A DNA stretch of 42,039 nucleotides from Candidatus Copromonas avistercoris (nom. illeg.) (GCA_018713185.1 DVFQ01000121.1:1-42039); one strand, 5' to 3'; shown: positions 16,646 through 25,489, counted from the first letter of the stretch. Notes: generated from the sequence alone by a model not told the origin. A program made the numbers and translations.

Positions 16646-18092
16646 GCAGTTTTACGGGAAGCACACGCCCAGCGTCAAGCTTCCGATGGTGGCGGCCGCG
16701 CTGATCTTCTGCATGATCCCGCTGTTGATCCAGAGCCGGGTGTTATCCAGCTCTTCCAGGCAGCAGCAGATCGACCGGCGGATCATCGACGTCCAGAACC
16801 AGTGCCAGATTTTAAGCAACAAGATGTCCAGGGGAAGCTATCTGACCAACTCTGTCGTCGATAACGCCTCCCTGGACTCGGAGCTTTCTACGCTTGCGGA
16901 TATTTTTAACGGGCGGATCCTGATCGTGAATTCCGGCTTCCGGGTCGTCAGGGATACGTTTTCTCTTTCGGAAGGCAAGATTTGTATTTCGGAGGAGGTG
17001 ATCCGCTGTTTCCAGGGCGAAAGCACCAACCGATACGATACCAAGCGTCATTATTTTATCCTGGCAATCCCGATCCCGGAATATGTCCAAAGTACCGGCG
17101 GCTTTACCGCGGGGAAAACGGCGGGGGTCATGCTGGTGACCGCCTCCACGGAGAGCATGTTTGAGCTGGAGGAAAGCCTCAACGACCGGGCGGCTCTTTA
17201 CCAGCTGATGATCTTTGTCGTACTGTCCATTGTGATCTTTTCCGTGGTGCATCTTTTGATCCGGCCCTTTGAGCGGCTGGTGGCTTCCGTCGGCCATGTG
17301 GCGGAGGGAAATCTGGATGAGGATATCGCGGAGGATACGTACCGGGAGACAAAGGAGATTTCCGGCGTGATCAATAAAACGCTGGATAAGCTAAAATCGG
17401 TGGAACAGTCCCGTCAGGAGTTTGTATCCAACGTGTCCCATGAGCTTAAGACGCCCATTACCTCGATCCGCGTGCTGGCGGATTCCCTGATGGGAATGGA
17501 GGAGGCTCCCAAGGAGCTGTACCAGGAATTTATGCAGGACATTTCGGATGAGATCGACCGGGAGAGCAAGATCATCGACGATCTTTTGAACCTGGTAAAA
17601 ATGGACAAGGTTTCTCAGGAAAACAGCTTTGCGCCGGTTCAGATCAACGGGCTGGTGGAGATGATCTTAAAGCGGCTGCGTCCCATTGCCAGGAAGCGGA
17701 ATATCGAGCTGATCTTTGAAAGCATGAGAGAGGTCACGGCGGACATCGACGAGGTGAAGTTTTCCCTGGCGGTCAACAACCTGGTGGAAAACGCGGTAAA
17801 GTATAACCGGGAAGACGGATGGGTGCGGGTGACGCTGGACGCGGATCATAAATTCTTTTATTTAAAGGTGGCGGATTCCGGAATCGGGATCCCCAAGGAA
17901 CTGACGGAACGCGTGTTTGAGCGGTTTTACCGGGTGGATAAGGCCAGATCCAGAGAAACCGGCGGAACGGGGCTGGGACTGGCGATCACGAAAAGCGTCA
18001 TCCTCCTTCATCACGGAGCGATCCGTGTGGAAAGCACGGAGGGGGAGGGAACGACCTTTACGGTGCGGATCCCCCTGATCTATATTCCGTAG
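16611..18092 (+). CDS. Membrane sensor histidine kinase (HAMP-HisKA-HATPase)
   Basis: Two-component sensor kinase of 493 residues. Two membrane segments (about 25-42 and 197-217) flank an extracytoplasmic sensor region of about 150 residues; a HAMP linker follows (about 215-268). The HisKA motif FVSNVSHELKTP places the phospho-accepting His at 277, and the ATPase domain shows NNLVENAVKYN, VADSGIGIP and GGTGLGLAI. It overlaps degV by 35 bases and is followed after 18 bases by a GerMN lipoprotein gene. No response regulator gene lies in the window. The start could also be the ATG at 16620. Signal and target are unknown. Confidence 0.92.
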   Translation: MRNMKKITERFRQFYGKHTPSVKLPMVAAALIFCMIPLLIQSRVLSSSSRQQQIDRRIIDVQNQCQILSNKMSRGSYLTNSVVDNASLDSELSTLADIFNGRILIVNSGFRVVRDTFSLSEGKICISEEVIRCFQGESTNRYDTKRHYFILAIPIPEYVQSTGGFTAGKTAGVMLVTASTESMFELEESLNDRAALYQLMIFVVLSIVIFSVVHLLIRPFERLVASVGHVAEGNLDEDIAEDTYRETKEISGVINKTLDKLKSVEQSRQEFVSNVSHELKTPITSIRVLADSLMGMEEAPKELYQEFMQDISDEIDRESKIIDDLLNLVKMDKVSQENSFAPVQINGLVEMILKRLRPIARKRNIELIFESMREVTADIDEVKFSLAVNNLVENAVKYNREDGWVRVTLDADHKFFYLKVADSGIGIPKELTERVFERFYRVDKARSRETGGTGLGLAITKSVILLHHGAIRVESTEGEGTTFTVRIPLIYIP

Positions 18093-18110
18093 AAAGAGAG
18101 GAGACAGGAT

Positions 18111-19046
18111 TTGAATCGAACGAAGCTTTTTTCCCGGACGGTCTTCCTTTTCCTTTTTTGCTGCGCGCTGCTTTTAGGGTGCGCAAAAGGCGGACAGGAG
18201 GCCGAAACGGGAACCGCTTATACTATTTTTTATCTGAATGCCGCGGGAAACCAGCTTTCCGGCGCGCAATACCGGACGGAAACGGCCGGGCAGGACGAGC
18301 TGATCCAGGAGCTTTTAGGCTGCATGATGCAGGTGCCGCCGGATCTGGACTGCCTGAGCGCGATCCCGGAGCGGATTGAAAAAATTACCTACCGGGTGGA
18401 GGAAAACGTCCTTTATCTGTATGCGGACGCCAATTACGCGCTGATGGGAGCGGTGGAGGAAATCCTCTGCAGGGCGGCGCTGGTAAAAACGCTGACGCAG
18501 ATTCCTGGGATCGATTATCTGAGCATCTACTGCGCCGAGCAGCCGATCACGGACGCGGCGGGGAATCCGGTGGGGATGCTGTCGGCTTCGGACTTCGTGG
18601 ACAGTATCCGCGATGTCAATTCTTTCGAGAGAACGGAGCTGACGCTGTATTTTGCCAACGAGGCGGGAGACGCCCTGGTAAAAGAAACCCGGACGGTGAT
18701 GCGAAGCTCCAATACGTCCATGGAGCGGCTGATCATGGAGCAGCTGATCGAGGGTCCGGAGTCGGAGGGAGCTTATCCGACCATTCCCGCGGATGTGAAG
18801 CTTTTAAATATTTCCATCAGCGATTCGGTCTGCTCCATCAACCTGGACGCGGCCTTTTTGAACAACACCCTTCCGGTGGCCAACGATATCCCGATCTATT
18901 CCATCGTAAATTCCCTCCTGGAGCTTTCCACGGTGAACCGGGTGCAGATCCGGATCAACGGCTCTCAGGACGCGGTGTTTAGGGATCAGATTTCGTTAAA
19001 TACCACCTTTGAACGGAATTACGAGTATATCGAAGGAGGACAATAG
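18111..19046 (+). CDS. Lipoprotein with two GerMN-like domains
   Basis: Predicted surface lipoprotein of 311 residues. The signal peptide ends in the lipobox LLLGC with the lipid-bearing C24. Two repeats of a GerMN-type fold seem to follow (about 35-150 and 170-300), each with an Asp-rich strand (LYLYADANYALM; CSINLDAAFLNN) and a helix with the pattern LI-EQLIEGP. GerMN domains occur in GerM of Bacillus, needed for engulfment and germination, and in actinobacterial LpqB beside the kinase MtrB. TTG start behind AGAGGAGA. Its place directly after the kinase suggests they work together; sporulation is the other possibility. Confidence 0.85.
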   Translation: MNRTKLFSRTVFLFLFCCALLLGCAKGGQEAETGTAYTIFYLNAAGNQLSGAQYRTETAGQDELIQELLGCMMQVPPDLDCLSAIPERIEKITYRVEENVLYLYADANYALMGAVEEILCRAALVKTLTQIPGIDYLSIYCAEQPITDAAGNPVGMLSASDFVDSIRDVNSFERTELTLYFANEAGDALVKETRTVMRSSNTSMERLIMEQLIEGPESEGAYPTIPADVKLLNISISDSVCSINLDAAFLNNTLPVANDIPIYSIVNSLLELSTVNRVQIRINGSQDAVFRDQISLNTTFERNYEYIEGGQ

Positions 19047-21369
19047 CATAAAAAGACCTTTGCTGTATCTGACAGGGGGACTGGTACTTGGAGAGACGAT
19101 GGCCCTTTGGATGACGGCGGAGAGGGTGCGATTTTTGGCGGCGGCCGTCCTGCTGATCCTTTGCCTTGCCCTGTGGAAAAAATACGGGGGCGAGGGGAAG
19201 GAGAAAGCGGCGGCTGCCGTTTTTGCCGGATTTTTTCTGGGATTTTTCGTGATGGCGTTGGAAACCTGGCGGTTTGAAGGGGAGGGGACGGCCTGGGACG
19301 CCTTTAAAGAGGAGGACGCGCGGATCTGGGGACGGGTGGAGGCGATCGAGGAAAGAGAAGACGGGTTCCGGCTGATCCTCGGGGATGTGAAAACCTCCGC
19401 GGGGACGAAGATCCGGCGGGTGTTCTGCTATACGGACCAGGCGGAGGGGCTGAAGCTGGGAAGAAGGATCACGGCTTCCGGCGCCGGCGAGGAGCCGGAG
19501 GGGGCGGGAAATCCGGGGAGTTTTGATTACCGGCTCTACTGCCGGGGAATGGGGATCGGCGGCGTTTTCTACGCGGAGAGCTATGAGGCGGCGGACGCCC
19601 GCGTGGACCGGCTGGCAGAGGCCCTTCGGAATTTGAAAGCGGTCTTTTCCGCCAGGCTGCTAGAAATCGCGCCCCAGGAGGACGCGGGAATTTTAATGGC
19701 GGTTCTTTTAGGCGATAAAACCAGGCTGCCGGATCCGGTCTATGAGCTTTACAGAAGGAACGGGATTTCCCATCTTCTTGCCATCAGCGGCCTTCATGTT
19801 TCCGTGATCGGCCTGGGGATCTGGAAGGGCTTCCGTAAGGGCGGGGCCGGTTTCTGGGTTTCGGGGCTTCTGGCCTCCGGGATTTTGATCCTCTATGGGA
19901 AAATGGTGGGCTTCGGGCCGTCGGTAACGCGGGCGGTTCTTATGGCCTCTCTGTCTTTTTTGGCGAAGGCCTTCGGCAGGACCTATGATCTTCCCTCGGC
20001 CCTCTGTGTTCCCTGTTTGATCCTTTTGATCTTCAGACCCTATCTTTTGACCCAGGCCGGGTTCCAGCTTTCCTTTCTGGCCGTGGGCGCCATTTTCTAT
20101 CCGGGAAGCGTCCTGCTCCGCCTGGCGGGAAAGAGAAAGCTTCTCCAGTCCTTTTTGATCAGTCTTTCGGTGCAGATGGCGACGGGGCCGGTGATCCTGT
20201 ACCATTCCTTTGAGCTTCCGCCCTATGGAGTGTTTCTGAATCTGGCGGTGATCCCTTTGATGACGTATGTGGCGGTTTCCGGCTTCGCCGGGCTTTTCGG
20301 CTCCTTCCTTTGGGAGGCCGGCGGGGCGGCCTTTCTGGGCGGGGCCCATTATGTTCTAAGGTTTTATGAAGGGCTTTGCCTGCTTACGGAGCGGCTTCCC
20401 TATTCCAATCTGGTGCTGGGAAGGCCCGCCTTCTGGCAGATGGCCCTTTATTATGGATGCCTGCTGGCGGGAACGCTGGTTTTTTCCCGGGCCCTAAAAC
20501 GGCCGGGCGTCCGCCGGATGCTTTTCGGCGCTCTTTTCTGGGCGGCGGGATACGTGTTCCTTCTTCCAATCCGTCCGTCGGGACTATTTGTGACCTTCTT
20601 GGATGTGGGCCAGGGAGATGGGATTTATCTGGAAGCGGATGGAAGGAATCTTTTGGTGGACTGCGGAAGCTCCTGGGGAAACGAGGTGGGGGAGAACTGC
20701 CTGGTCCCGTTTTTAAAGAGCCGCGGCGTGACTCATCTGGACGGGGCGGCGGTGAGCCACGGCGACTGGGACCATGTGAGCGGGATCCGGTATCTGCTGG
20801 AATCAGAGGAATCGGGCGTTACCATTGGGACGCTCCTATTAGCCAAGGCCGGAAGCGGGGAGATTTATGAGGAGCTAGCCAGGATGGCCAGAAAACGGGG
20901 AAGCGCCGTCCGCTATCTGGAGGCCGGGGACCGGCTGGAGGGGATTTTGGGCCGGGAGGTTTCGGTGGAATGCCTGTACCCGGCCGGGGATTTTTCCAGC
21001 GAGGACCGCAATGAGGAGTCGCTGGTGCTGTCGGTGGCCTACGGCGGGTTTTCCATGCTCCTGACGGGAGACGTGGGAATTTCCGGCGAGGAGCAGATGA
21101 TCGAGGAGGGGAGGCTCCGGCCGGTGACGGTCTTAAAGGCGGGCCACCATGGCTCCTCCACTTCCTCGGGCGAGGACTTTGTCCGCATTCTTAAGCCTTC
21201 CTGGGTGATTTTTTCCTACGGCGAGGGCAACCGGTATGGGCATCCCCATGAGGAGGTTGTGGAGCGCTTTCAAGACGCCGGTTCCAGTCTCTTGGGAACG
21301 GCCCGGATGGGGGCGATCGAGCTTACAACGGACGGGAAGCGGGTCCGTTTGAAGGGGTACCGGAATTAA
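19009..21369 (+). CDS. comEC: ComEC/Rec2 family DNA-uptake channel and nuclease
   Basis: ComEC forms the inner-membrane channel for single-stranded DNA during natural transformation. The product has an N-terminal soluble domain between membrane segments, the competence domain (NGISHLLAISGLHVSVIG) with many membrane helices, and a C-terminal metallo-beta-lactamase domain starting FLDVGQGDGI with the metal motif SHGDWDH and a later AGHHGSSTSS. The only ordinary start near the 5' end is the TTG at 19009, which has no ribosome site and overlaps the lipoprotein gene. A strong AAGGAGGA (19033-19040) points instead to an ATA at 19048, giving MKRPLLYLTGG. Coordinates show the outer limit. Other late competence genes are not in the window. 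Confidence 0.93.
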   Translation: MNGITSISKEDNSIKRPLLYLTGGLVLGETMALWMTAERVRFLAAAVLLILCLALWKKYGGEGKEKAAAAVFAGFFLGFFVMALETWRFEGEGTAWDAFKEEDARIWGRVEAIEEREDGFRLILGDVKTSAGTKIRRVFCYTDQAEGLKLGRRITASGAGEEPEGAGNPGSFDYRLYCRGMGIGGVFYAESYEAADARVDRLAEALRNLKAVFSARLLEIAPQEDAGILMAVLLGDKTRLPDPVYELYRRNGISHLLAISGLHVSVIGLGIWKGFRKGGAGFWVSGLLASGILILYGKMVGFGPSVTRAVLMASLSFLAKAFGRTYDLPSALCVPCLILLIFRPYLLTQAGFQLSFLAVGAIFYPGSVLLRLAGKRKLLQSFLISLSVQMATGPVILYHSFELPPYGVFLNLAVIPLMTYVAVSGFAGLFGSFLWEAGGAAFLGGAHYVLRFYEGLCLLTERLPYSNLVLGRPAFWQMALYYGCLLAGTLVFSRALKRPGVRRMLFGALFWAAGYVFLLPIRPSGLFVTFLDVGQGDGIYLEADGRNLLVDCGSSWGNEVGENCLVPFLKSRGVTHLDGAAVSHGDWDHVSGIRYLLESEESGVTIGTLLLAKAGSGEIYEELARMARKRGSAVRYLEAGDRLEGILGREVSVECLYPAGDFSSEDRNEESLVLSVAYGGFSMLLTGDVGISGEEQMIEEGRLRPVTVLKAGHHGSSTSSGEDFVRILKPSWVIFSYGEGNRYGHPHEEVVERFQDAGSSLLGTARMGAIELTTDGKRVRLKGYRN

Positions 21370-21390
21370 GGACGGCGGGGCTTAGGTTTC

Positions 21391-21419
21391 TTGACAGCCG
21401 TCGGGATCTTTGATAAAGT
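21391..21419 (+). promoter_or_regulatory. Probable promoter of the ccdA-tlpA fusion gene
   Basis: A perfect TTGACA (21391-21396), a 17-nt spacer and TAAAGT (21414-21419) lie between comEC and the next gene, giving a short leader of about 20 bases. Confidence 0.6.
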
Positions 21420-21445
21420 AAGGGGAAAATGAAGGAGAATTTGCA

Positions 21446-22783
21446 ATGGGATTTTCACTGGATATCAGCGTACCGGCTTTGACGGTCTTTCTGCAGGGGC
21501 TTTTCAGCTTTTTCTCACCCTGCGTTCTTCCGCTGCTGCCGCTCTATTTAAGCTACTTGACGGGGCAGTCGGAAAAAAGCAGGCTTCGAGGGCTTGTCAA
21601 TACGGTCTTTTTCGTGATCGGAGTCAGCTTCGCTTTTTTTGTTCTTGGATTGGGCGTATCGGCCCTGGGAATGTTTTTTAGAGGAAATCAGCTGCTGTTC
21701 GCGAGGATCGGCGGGGTGCTGGTGATCCTTTTTGGCCTTTATCAGCTGGGGGTATTCGGAACATCCAGCGTTCTCTCAAGGGAGCTTCGCCTTCCGTTCC
21801 AGCTGGACGGCGCGGCCATGTCGCCTGCGGCGGCTTTGATCTTGGGCTTTACCTTCAGCTTTTCCTGGACCCCCTGCGTGGGACCGGCGCTTGCCAGCGT
21901 TCTTTTGCTGGCCGCGTCGGCTGATACCAAAGCCCATGGATTCCTTCTTATCGGCGTTTATACCCTGGGATTCATTCTGCCGTTTCTTGCGGTGGGGCTG
22001 TTTACGTCGGCGCTTCTTGGCGTGTTCCGGAAGTACCGCCGCGGGGTGCAGTACACGGTGAAAGCCGGAGCGGTGCTGATGATCTTCATGGGCGTTCTTA
22101 TGATAACGGGCCAGATGAATACGGTCAGCGGATATCTGTCGGAGCTTTCCGGAACGGAGAATGTTGGGACAGAGGCTTCCGGGGATGTGACAGCCGGGCC
22201 GGAGTCAGCGGAGACGGAGATTCCCGATACGGCGGATGCCTCCGGCGGTGAGAATGCGGGGAACGCGTCCGCTGGGGAATCGGAAGCAGCAGAGGAGCCA
22301 GAAGCAGCGGGCGGAGGAGCGGAAGCAGCTTCCGGCGTGCTTCCGGCGATCGACTTTACGCTGACGGACCAGTATGGAAATGAACACACGCTTTCGGATT
22401 ACAAAGGAAAAACCGTTTTCTTAAATTTCTGGGCGACCTGGTGTCACTGGTGTGTGACGGAGATGGATGATATCCAGATGCTGTATGATGAATACAAGGA
22501 AGCCGGAGATGATTCGGTGGTGATCTTAGGGATTGCCGCTCCGGATTACGGCAGCGAGGTTTCCCAAGAGGAAATCACGGCGTTTCTTGAGGAAAACGGG
22601 TATTCGTATCCGGTTTTGATGGATGACGGAGGGAATGTGTTTACCAGCTATGGCGTTTATTCCTACCCTACCACGTTTATGTTTAACGCCGACGGAAATG
22701 TATTTGGGTACGCTCCGGGCATGCTGACGGAGGAAATGATGAGAAGCATTATTGAACAGACGGAGAGCGGAGTCCGCCAGTAG
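21446..22783 (+). CDS. CcdA-type thiol-disulfide transporter fused to TlpA-like thioredoxin
   Basis: Two proteins in one 445-residue chain. Residues 1-225 are a CcdA/DsbD-like membrane domain of about six helices with its two redox cysteines, C26 in FFSPCVLPL and C144 in WTPCVGPAL. Residues about 230-297 are an Ala/Glu/Gly-rich linker. Residues 298-445 are a TlpA/ResA-like thioredoxin domain with the active site W-C333-H-W-C336 and a cis-Pro region YSYPTTF. The membrane part would carry electrons from cytoplasmic thioredoxin to the fused external domain, which would reduce exported substrates. The substrate is unknown; no cytochrome c genes are nearby. ATG follows AAGGAG. Confidence 0.92.
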   Translation: MGFSLDISVPALTVFLQGLFSFFSPCVLPLLPLYLSYLTGQSEKSRLRGLVNTVFFVIGVSFAFFVLGLGVSALGMFFRGNQLLFARIGGVLVILFGLYQLGVFGTSSVLSRELRLPFQLDGAAMSPAAALILGFTFSFSWTPCVGPALASVLLLAASADTKAHGFLLIGVYTLGFILPFLAVGLFTSALLGVFRKYRRGVQYTVKAGAVLMIFMGVLMITGQMNTVSGYLSELSGTENVGTEASGDVTAGPESAETEIPDTADASGGENAGNASAGESEAAEEPEAAGGGAEAASGVLPAIDFTLTDQYGNEHTLSDYKGKTVFLNFWATWCHWCVTEMDDIQMLYDEYKEAGDDSVVILGIAAPDYGSEVSQEEITAFLEENGYSYPVLMDDGGNVFTSYGVYSYPTTFMFNADGNVFGYAPGMLTEEMMRSIIEQTESGVRQ

Positions 22784-22805
22784 GAAAGAAGGGAGGAACG
22801 GCCGG

Positions 22806-23786
22806 ATGCAGACGTTAAATCAGGATATCAAAGAGCGGCGTTTCCGGCGGGTCTATCTGCTGTTCGGCGAGGAACCGTTCCTTGTAAGCAGCTATAAAAA
22901 GCGGCTTAGGGAAGCGATTTCCGGAGACGATACGATGAATTTTAATTATTTCGAGGGAAAATCGCCGGACGTGAAGGAAATCATCAGCCTTGCCGATACG
23001 ATGCCCTTCTTTGCGGAGCGCCGTCTGATCATGGTGGATGAGAGCGGATTTTTTAAAGGCGCGGCGCCGGAGGAGTTGGCGGACTATATTCCGGAGCTGC
23101 CGGAAACCACCTGCCTGGTTTTCTGTGAGAAGGAAGTGGACAAACGGAACCGGCTGTATAAAAAGGTGAAGGAGACCGGCTACGCGGCGGAATTAAATAA
23201 GCAGGATTCGGCATCCCTAACGCGGTGGGCGGGTGGGATCCTGGCCAGGGACGGGAAGAAGATCACCAGGCAGACCATGGAATATTTTCTGGAAAGAACG
23301 GGAGATGAGATGGAAAATATCCGCATGGAGCTGGAAAAGCTGATCTGCTATACCATGGGCCGCGAGGTGATCACGAAGGAGGACATCGACGCCGTCGGAA
23401 CCGTTCATGTCAACAGCCGGATTTTTGAGATGACAGCGGCGATCGTGGCGGGAAACCGGACGAAGGCCATGGAGCTTTACGAAGATCTTTTAACGCTGAG
23501 AGAGCCGCCGATGAGGATTTTGTTTTTGATCGCGCGGCAGTTTAATCAGCTGCTTTTGGCAAAGGAGCTGTCGGCAGGCGGAAGCGGCAAGGGCGAGATC
23601 GCGTCCCGGCTCAAGGTTCCGCCCTTTGCGGCGGGAAAGCTTCTGGGACAGGCAAAGGCTTTCAGCCGGGAGCAGATGATCGCTTATGTGAAGCACTGTG
23701 TGGAGATCGAGGAGGACGTAAAGACGGGAAAGCTTTCCGACCGGCTGGCGGTGGAGCTTTTGATCGCGGGAAAATACGGAAAATAG
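22806..23786 (+). CDS. holA: DNA polymerase III subunit delta
   Basis: The delta subunit opens the beta sliding clamp as part of the clamp loader. I start it at the ATG at 22806 behind GGGAGG; the longer ORF from 22752 overlaps the upstream gene. The 326-residue product opens with the family-typical RVYLLFGEEPFLVSSYKKRL and continues with an AAA+-like fold without a Walker A motif, as expected for delta. The C-terminal domain is recognisable by LFLIARQFNQLLLAKEL and KLSDRLAVELLIA. It lies next to rpsT, as in many Firmicutes. Confidence 0.93.
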   Translation: MQTLNQDIKERRFRRVYLLFGEEPFLVSSYKKRLREAISGDDTMNFNYFEGKSPDVKEIISLADTMPFFAERRLIMVDESGFFKGAAPEELADYIPELPETTCLVFCEKEVDKRNRLYKKVKETGYAAELNKQDSASLTRWAGGILARDGKKITRQTMEYFLERTGDEMENIRMELEKLICYTMGREVITKEDIDAVGTVHVNSRIFEMTAAIVAGNRTKAMELYEDLLTLREPPMRILFLIARQFNQLLLAKELSAGGSGKGEIASRLKVPPFAAGKLLGQAKAFSREQMIAYVKHCVEIEEDVKTGKLSDRLAVELLIAGKYGK

Positions 23787-23802
23787 CCGGGATAGAACAG
23801 CA

Positions 23803-23852
23803 AAAAATAAAAAGCGCAGTTTCCGACACACCCAACGGAAACGCGCTTTTCG
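23803..23852 (-). terminator. Convergent terminator between holA and rpsT
   Basis: AAAAGCGCAGTTTCCG and CGGAAACGCGCTTTT pair over about 15 bp with one bulged A and a 10-base loop. On the - strand it is followed by TTTTTATTTTTT, so it is a strong terminator for rpsT; on the + strand TTTTCGTTT makes it usable for holA. Confidence 0.87.
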
Positions 23853-23879
23853 TTTATGCATAGTAATCCAGTCTTATGA

Positions 23880-24143
23880 TTAAGCCATTGCGTTAACGGC
23901 TTTGGACAAACGGGATACTTTTCTGGAAGCGGTATTTTTGTGATATACGCCCTTGGAAGTAGCCTTGTCGATTTCGCTGATCGCAGCAAGAAGCGCAGCC
24001 TGTGCAGCAGCCTTGTCACCGGCGGTAATTGCGGCGTCAACCTTCTTTACGAATGTTTTCACTCTTGAACGAATTGCTTTGTTTCTGGCAGCCTTAGTTT
24101 CTGCAACCAGAATTCTTTTCTTTGCAGATTTGATGTTAGCCAA
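23880..24143 (-). CDS. rpsT: 30S ribosomal protein S20
   Basis: Small basic protein that binds 16S rRNA in the body of the 30S subunit. The protein begins (M)ANIKSAKKRI, the universal S20 start, so translation starts at the TTG at 24143, 9 bases after GGAGG; the ATG 15 bases upstream in the ORF track lies at the ribosome site itself and is rejected. Length is 87 residues, which is normal. It has its own promoter and terminator and points against the flanking genes, an arrangement seen in many Firmicutes. Confidence 0.96.
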   Translation of the reverse strand: MANIKSAKKRILVAETKAARNKAIRSRVKTFVKKVDAAITAGDKAAAQAALLAAISEIDKATSKGVYHKNTASRKVSRLSKAVNAMA

Positions 24144-24233
24144 TCTGTACACCTCCATATGAATTCAAAATGATCGCTGTTTGTTTTGCATCAAAGTCTG
24201 GACACGGACAGTTCAATGTAAACACGCTATAAT

Positions 24234-24262
24234 ATTTTAACGAATATATCCGAGGATGTCAA
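24234..24262 (-). promoter_or_regulatory. Sigma-A promoter of rpsT
   Basis: Read on the - strand: TTGACA (24262-24257), 17-nt spacer, TAAAAT (24239-24234). A leader of about 80 bases precedes the TTG start codon. Confidence 0.82.
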
Positions 24263-24271
24263 TACATAATT
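24242..24271 (+). promoter_or_regulatory. Sigma-G-like promoter of gpr
   Basis: GAATA (24242-24246), an 18-nt spacer and CATAATT (24265-24271) fit the forespore pattern GHATR-N18-CATWHTA in all but the last base. gpr is transcribed by sigma-G (and sigma-F) in Bacillus. The site overlaps the rpsT promoter on the other strand almost completely. Confidence 0.6.
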
Positions 24272-24364
24272 CCTTCTTTTTTGCCAAAGACTATCCATGA
24301 AATGTGAAATCAAAGAGCAGATCAAAGCGAAAAAAAACGGCAGGAAGAAAGGAAAGGACGGACG

Positions 24365-25462
24365 ATGGGGAAAAAGGAGAAAGGGAAGAAACAAGCGGCA
24401 TCCAATAAGGAACGGAGAAGGGATGGACGCGGGCAGGAGCAGCGGGTGCAGCCGGGGCTTTGGGACCGGTTCCAGGCGCGTACGGACCTGGCGCTGGAGG
24501 AACGGGAGCGGTTCCCCGGCGACGGAGGAGAGGCCGCGGGCGTTGTATTAAAGGAGAAAGAAAGGAGCGGAGGGTTCCGCCTGACGGAGGTTACGATCCT
24601 GGATGAGGAAGGGGCGAGGCAGATGGGAAAGCCGGCAGGCGTCTATCTGACTCTGGAAGCGCCTTTGTTTTTCGGCCGGGAGGAGAAGCGGCTAAAAGCG
24701 GCGGCCGGCGAGACGGCGGCGCTTCTGGGGCGGCTGTTTTCCCGTCATGGAATCGGCAAGACAAGAGCTCCCAGGCTTTTCGTGGTCGGGCTTGGGAATC
24801 CGGAGGCGACGCCGGACGCTCTGGGACCGATGGTGCTGGAGCGGCTGACGATGACCCGCCATCTTTTCTTTCCCGGAAACGGCGGGAACGGGGAAGAACC
24901 GCAGGGCCCTATGCTCAGCGGGATCGCTCCCGGGGTCATGGCCAGAACGGGCATGGAGACGGCTGAAATCATCCGGGGGATCGTAAGGGAAACCCAGCCG
25001 GACGCAGTTTTAGCGGTGGACGCGCTGGCTGCCAGGAGCGCCGGGCGGCTGGGGAATACGATCCAGCTTTCCGATACGGGGATCCATCCCGGTTCCGGAG
25101 TCGGAAACCATAGGAGCAGCCTGACGGAGGAAACCCTGGGGGTGCCGGTGTTCGCCCTGGGCGCGCCGACGGTGGTGGGCGCAGCCTCCATTGTAAACGA
25201 TACCATCGACGCCATGGTCGCGGTTTTAAAGGAAAATACCTCTCTGCGGGATTATGGGGAGGCGGTGGAAGCCATGGAGCCGGAAAAGCAGTATCAGCTG
25301 ATCCGGGAGATTTTGGAGCCGCGGCTGGGTCCCATGTATGTGACGCCCCATGATATTGATTTTAGGGTGGAGCTTTTAAGCCGGGTGATTTCCGAGGGGA
25401 TCCAGAAGGCGGTATTTGCGCTTCCTGGATGTGATGAAAAGAAGAAGCGCGGCATAAAATAA
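24365..25462 (+). CDS. gpr: Germination protease GPR
   Basis: Aspartic-type protease made as a zymogen in the forespore; during germination it degrades the small acid-soluble proteins that coat spore DNA. The 365-residue product has an unusually basic extra N-terminus (about 35 residues of K, R, G, Q), then the propeptide junction FQARTDLALEERE, whose RTDLA matches the Bacillus protein. Catalytic-region Asp residues occur in GNPEATPDALGP and AVDALAARS, and SDTGIHPGSGVGN is conserved. ATG follows AAGGA. spoIIP follows after 27 bases. Expression from the sigma-G-like promoter upstream is inferred. Confidence 0.95.
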   Translation: MGKKEKGKKQAASNKERRRDGRGQEQRVQPGLWDRFQARTDLALEERERFPGDGGEAAGVVLKEKERSGGFRLTEVTILDEEGARQMGKPAGVYLTLEAPLFFGREEKRLKAAAGETAALLGRLFSRHGIGKTRAPRLFVVGLGNPEATPDALGPMVLERLTMTRHLFFPGNGGNGEEPQGPMLSGIAPGVMARTGMETAEIIRGIVRETQPDAVLAVDALAARSAGRLGNTIQLSDTGIHPGSGVGNHRSSLTEETLGVPVFALGAPTVVGAASIVNDTIDAMVAVLKENTSLRDYGEAVEAMEPEKQYQLIREILEPRLGPMYVTPHDIDFRVELLSRVISEGIQKAVFALPGCDEKKKRGIK

Positions 25463-25489
25463 AAAGAAAAGCGGCGGCGGAAGGCGGAC

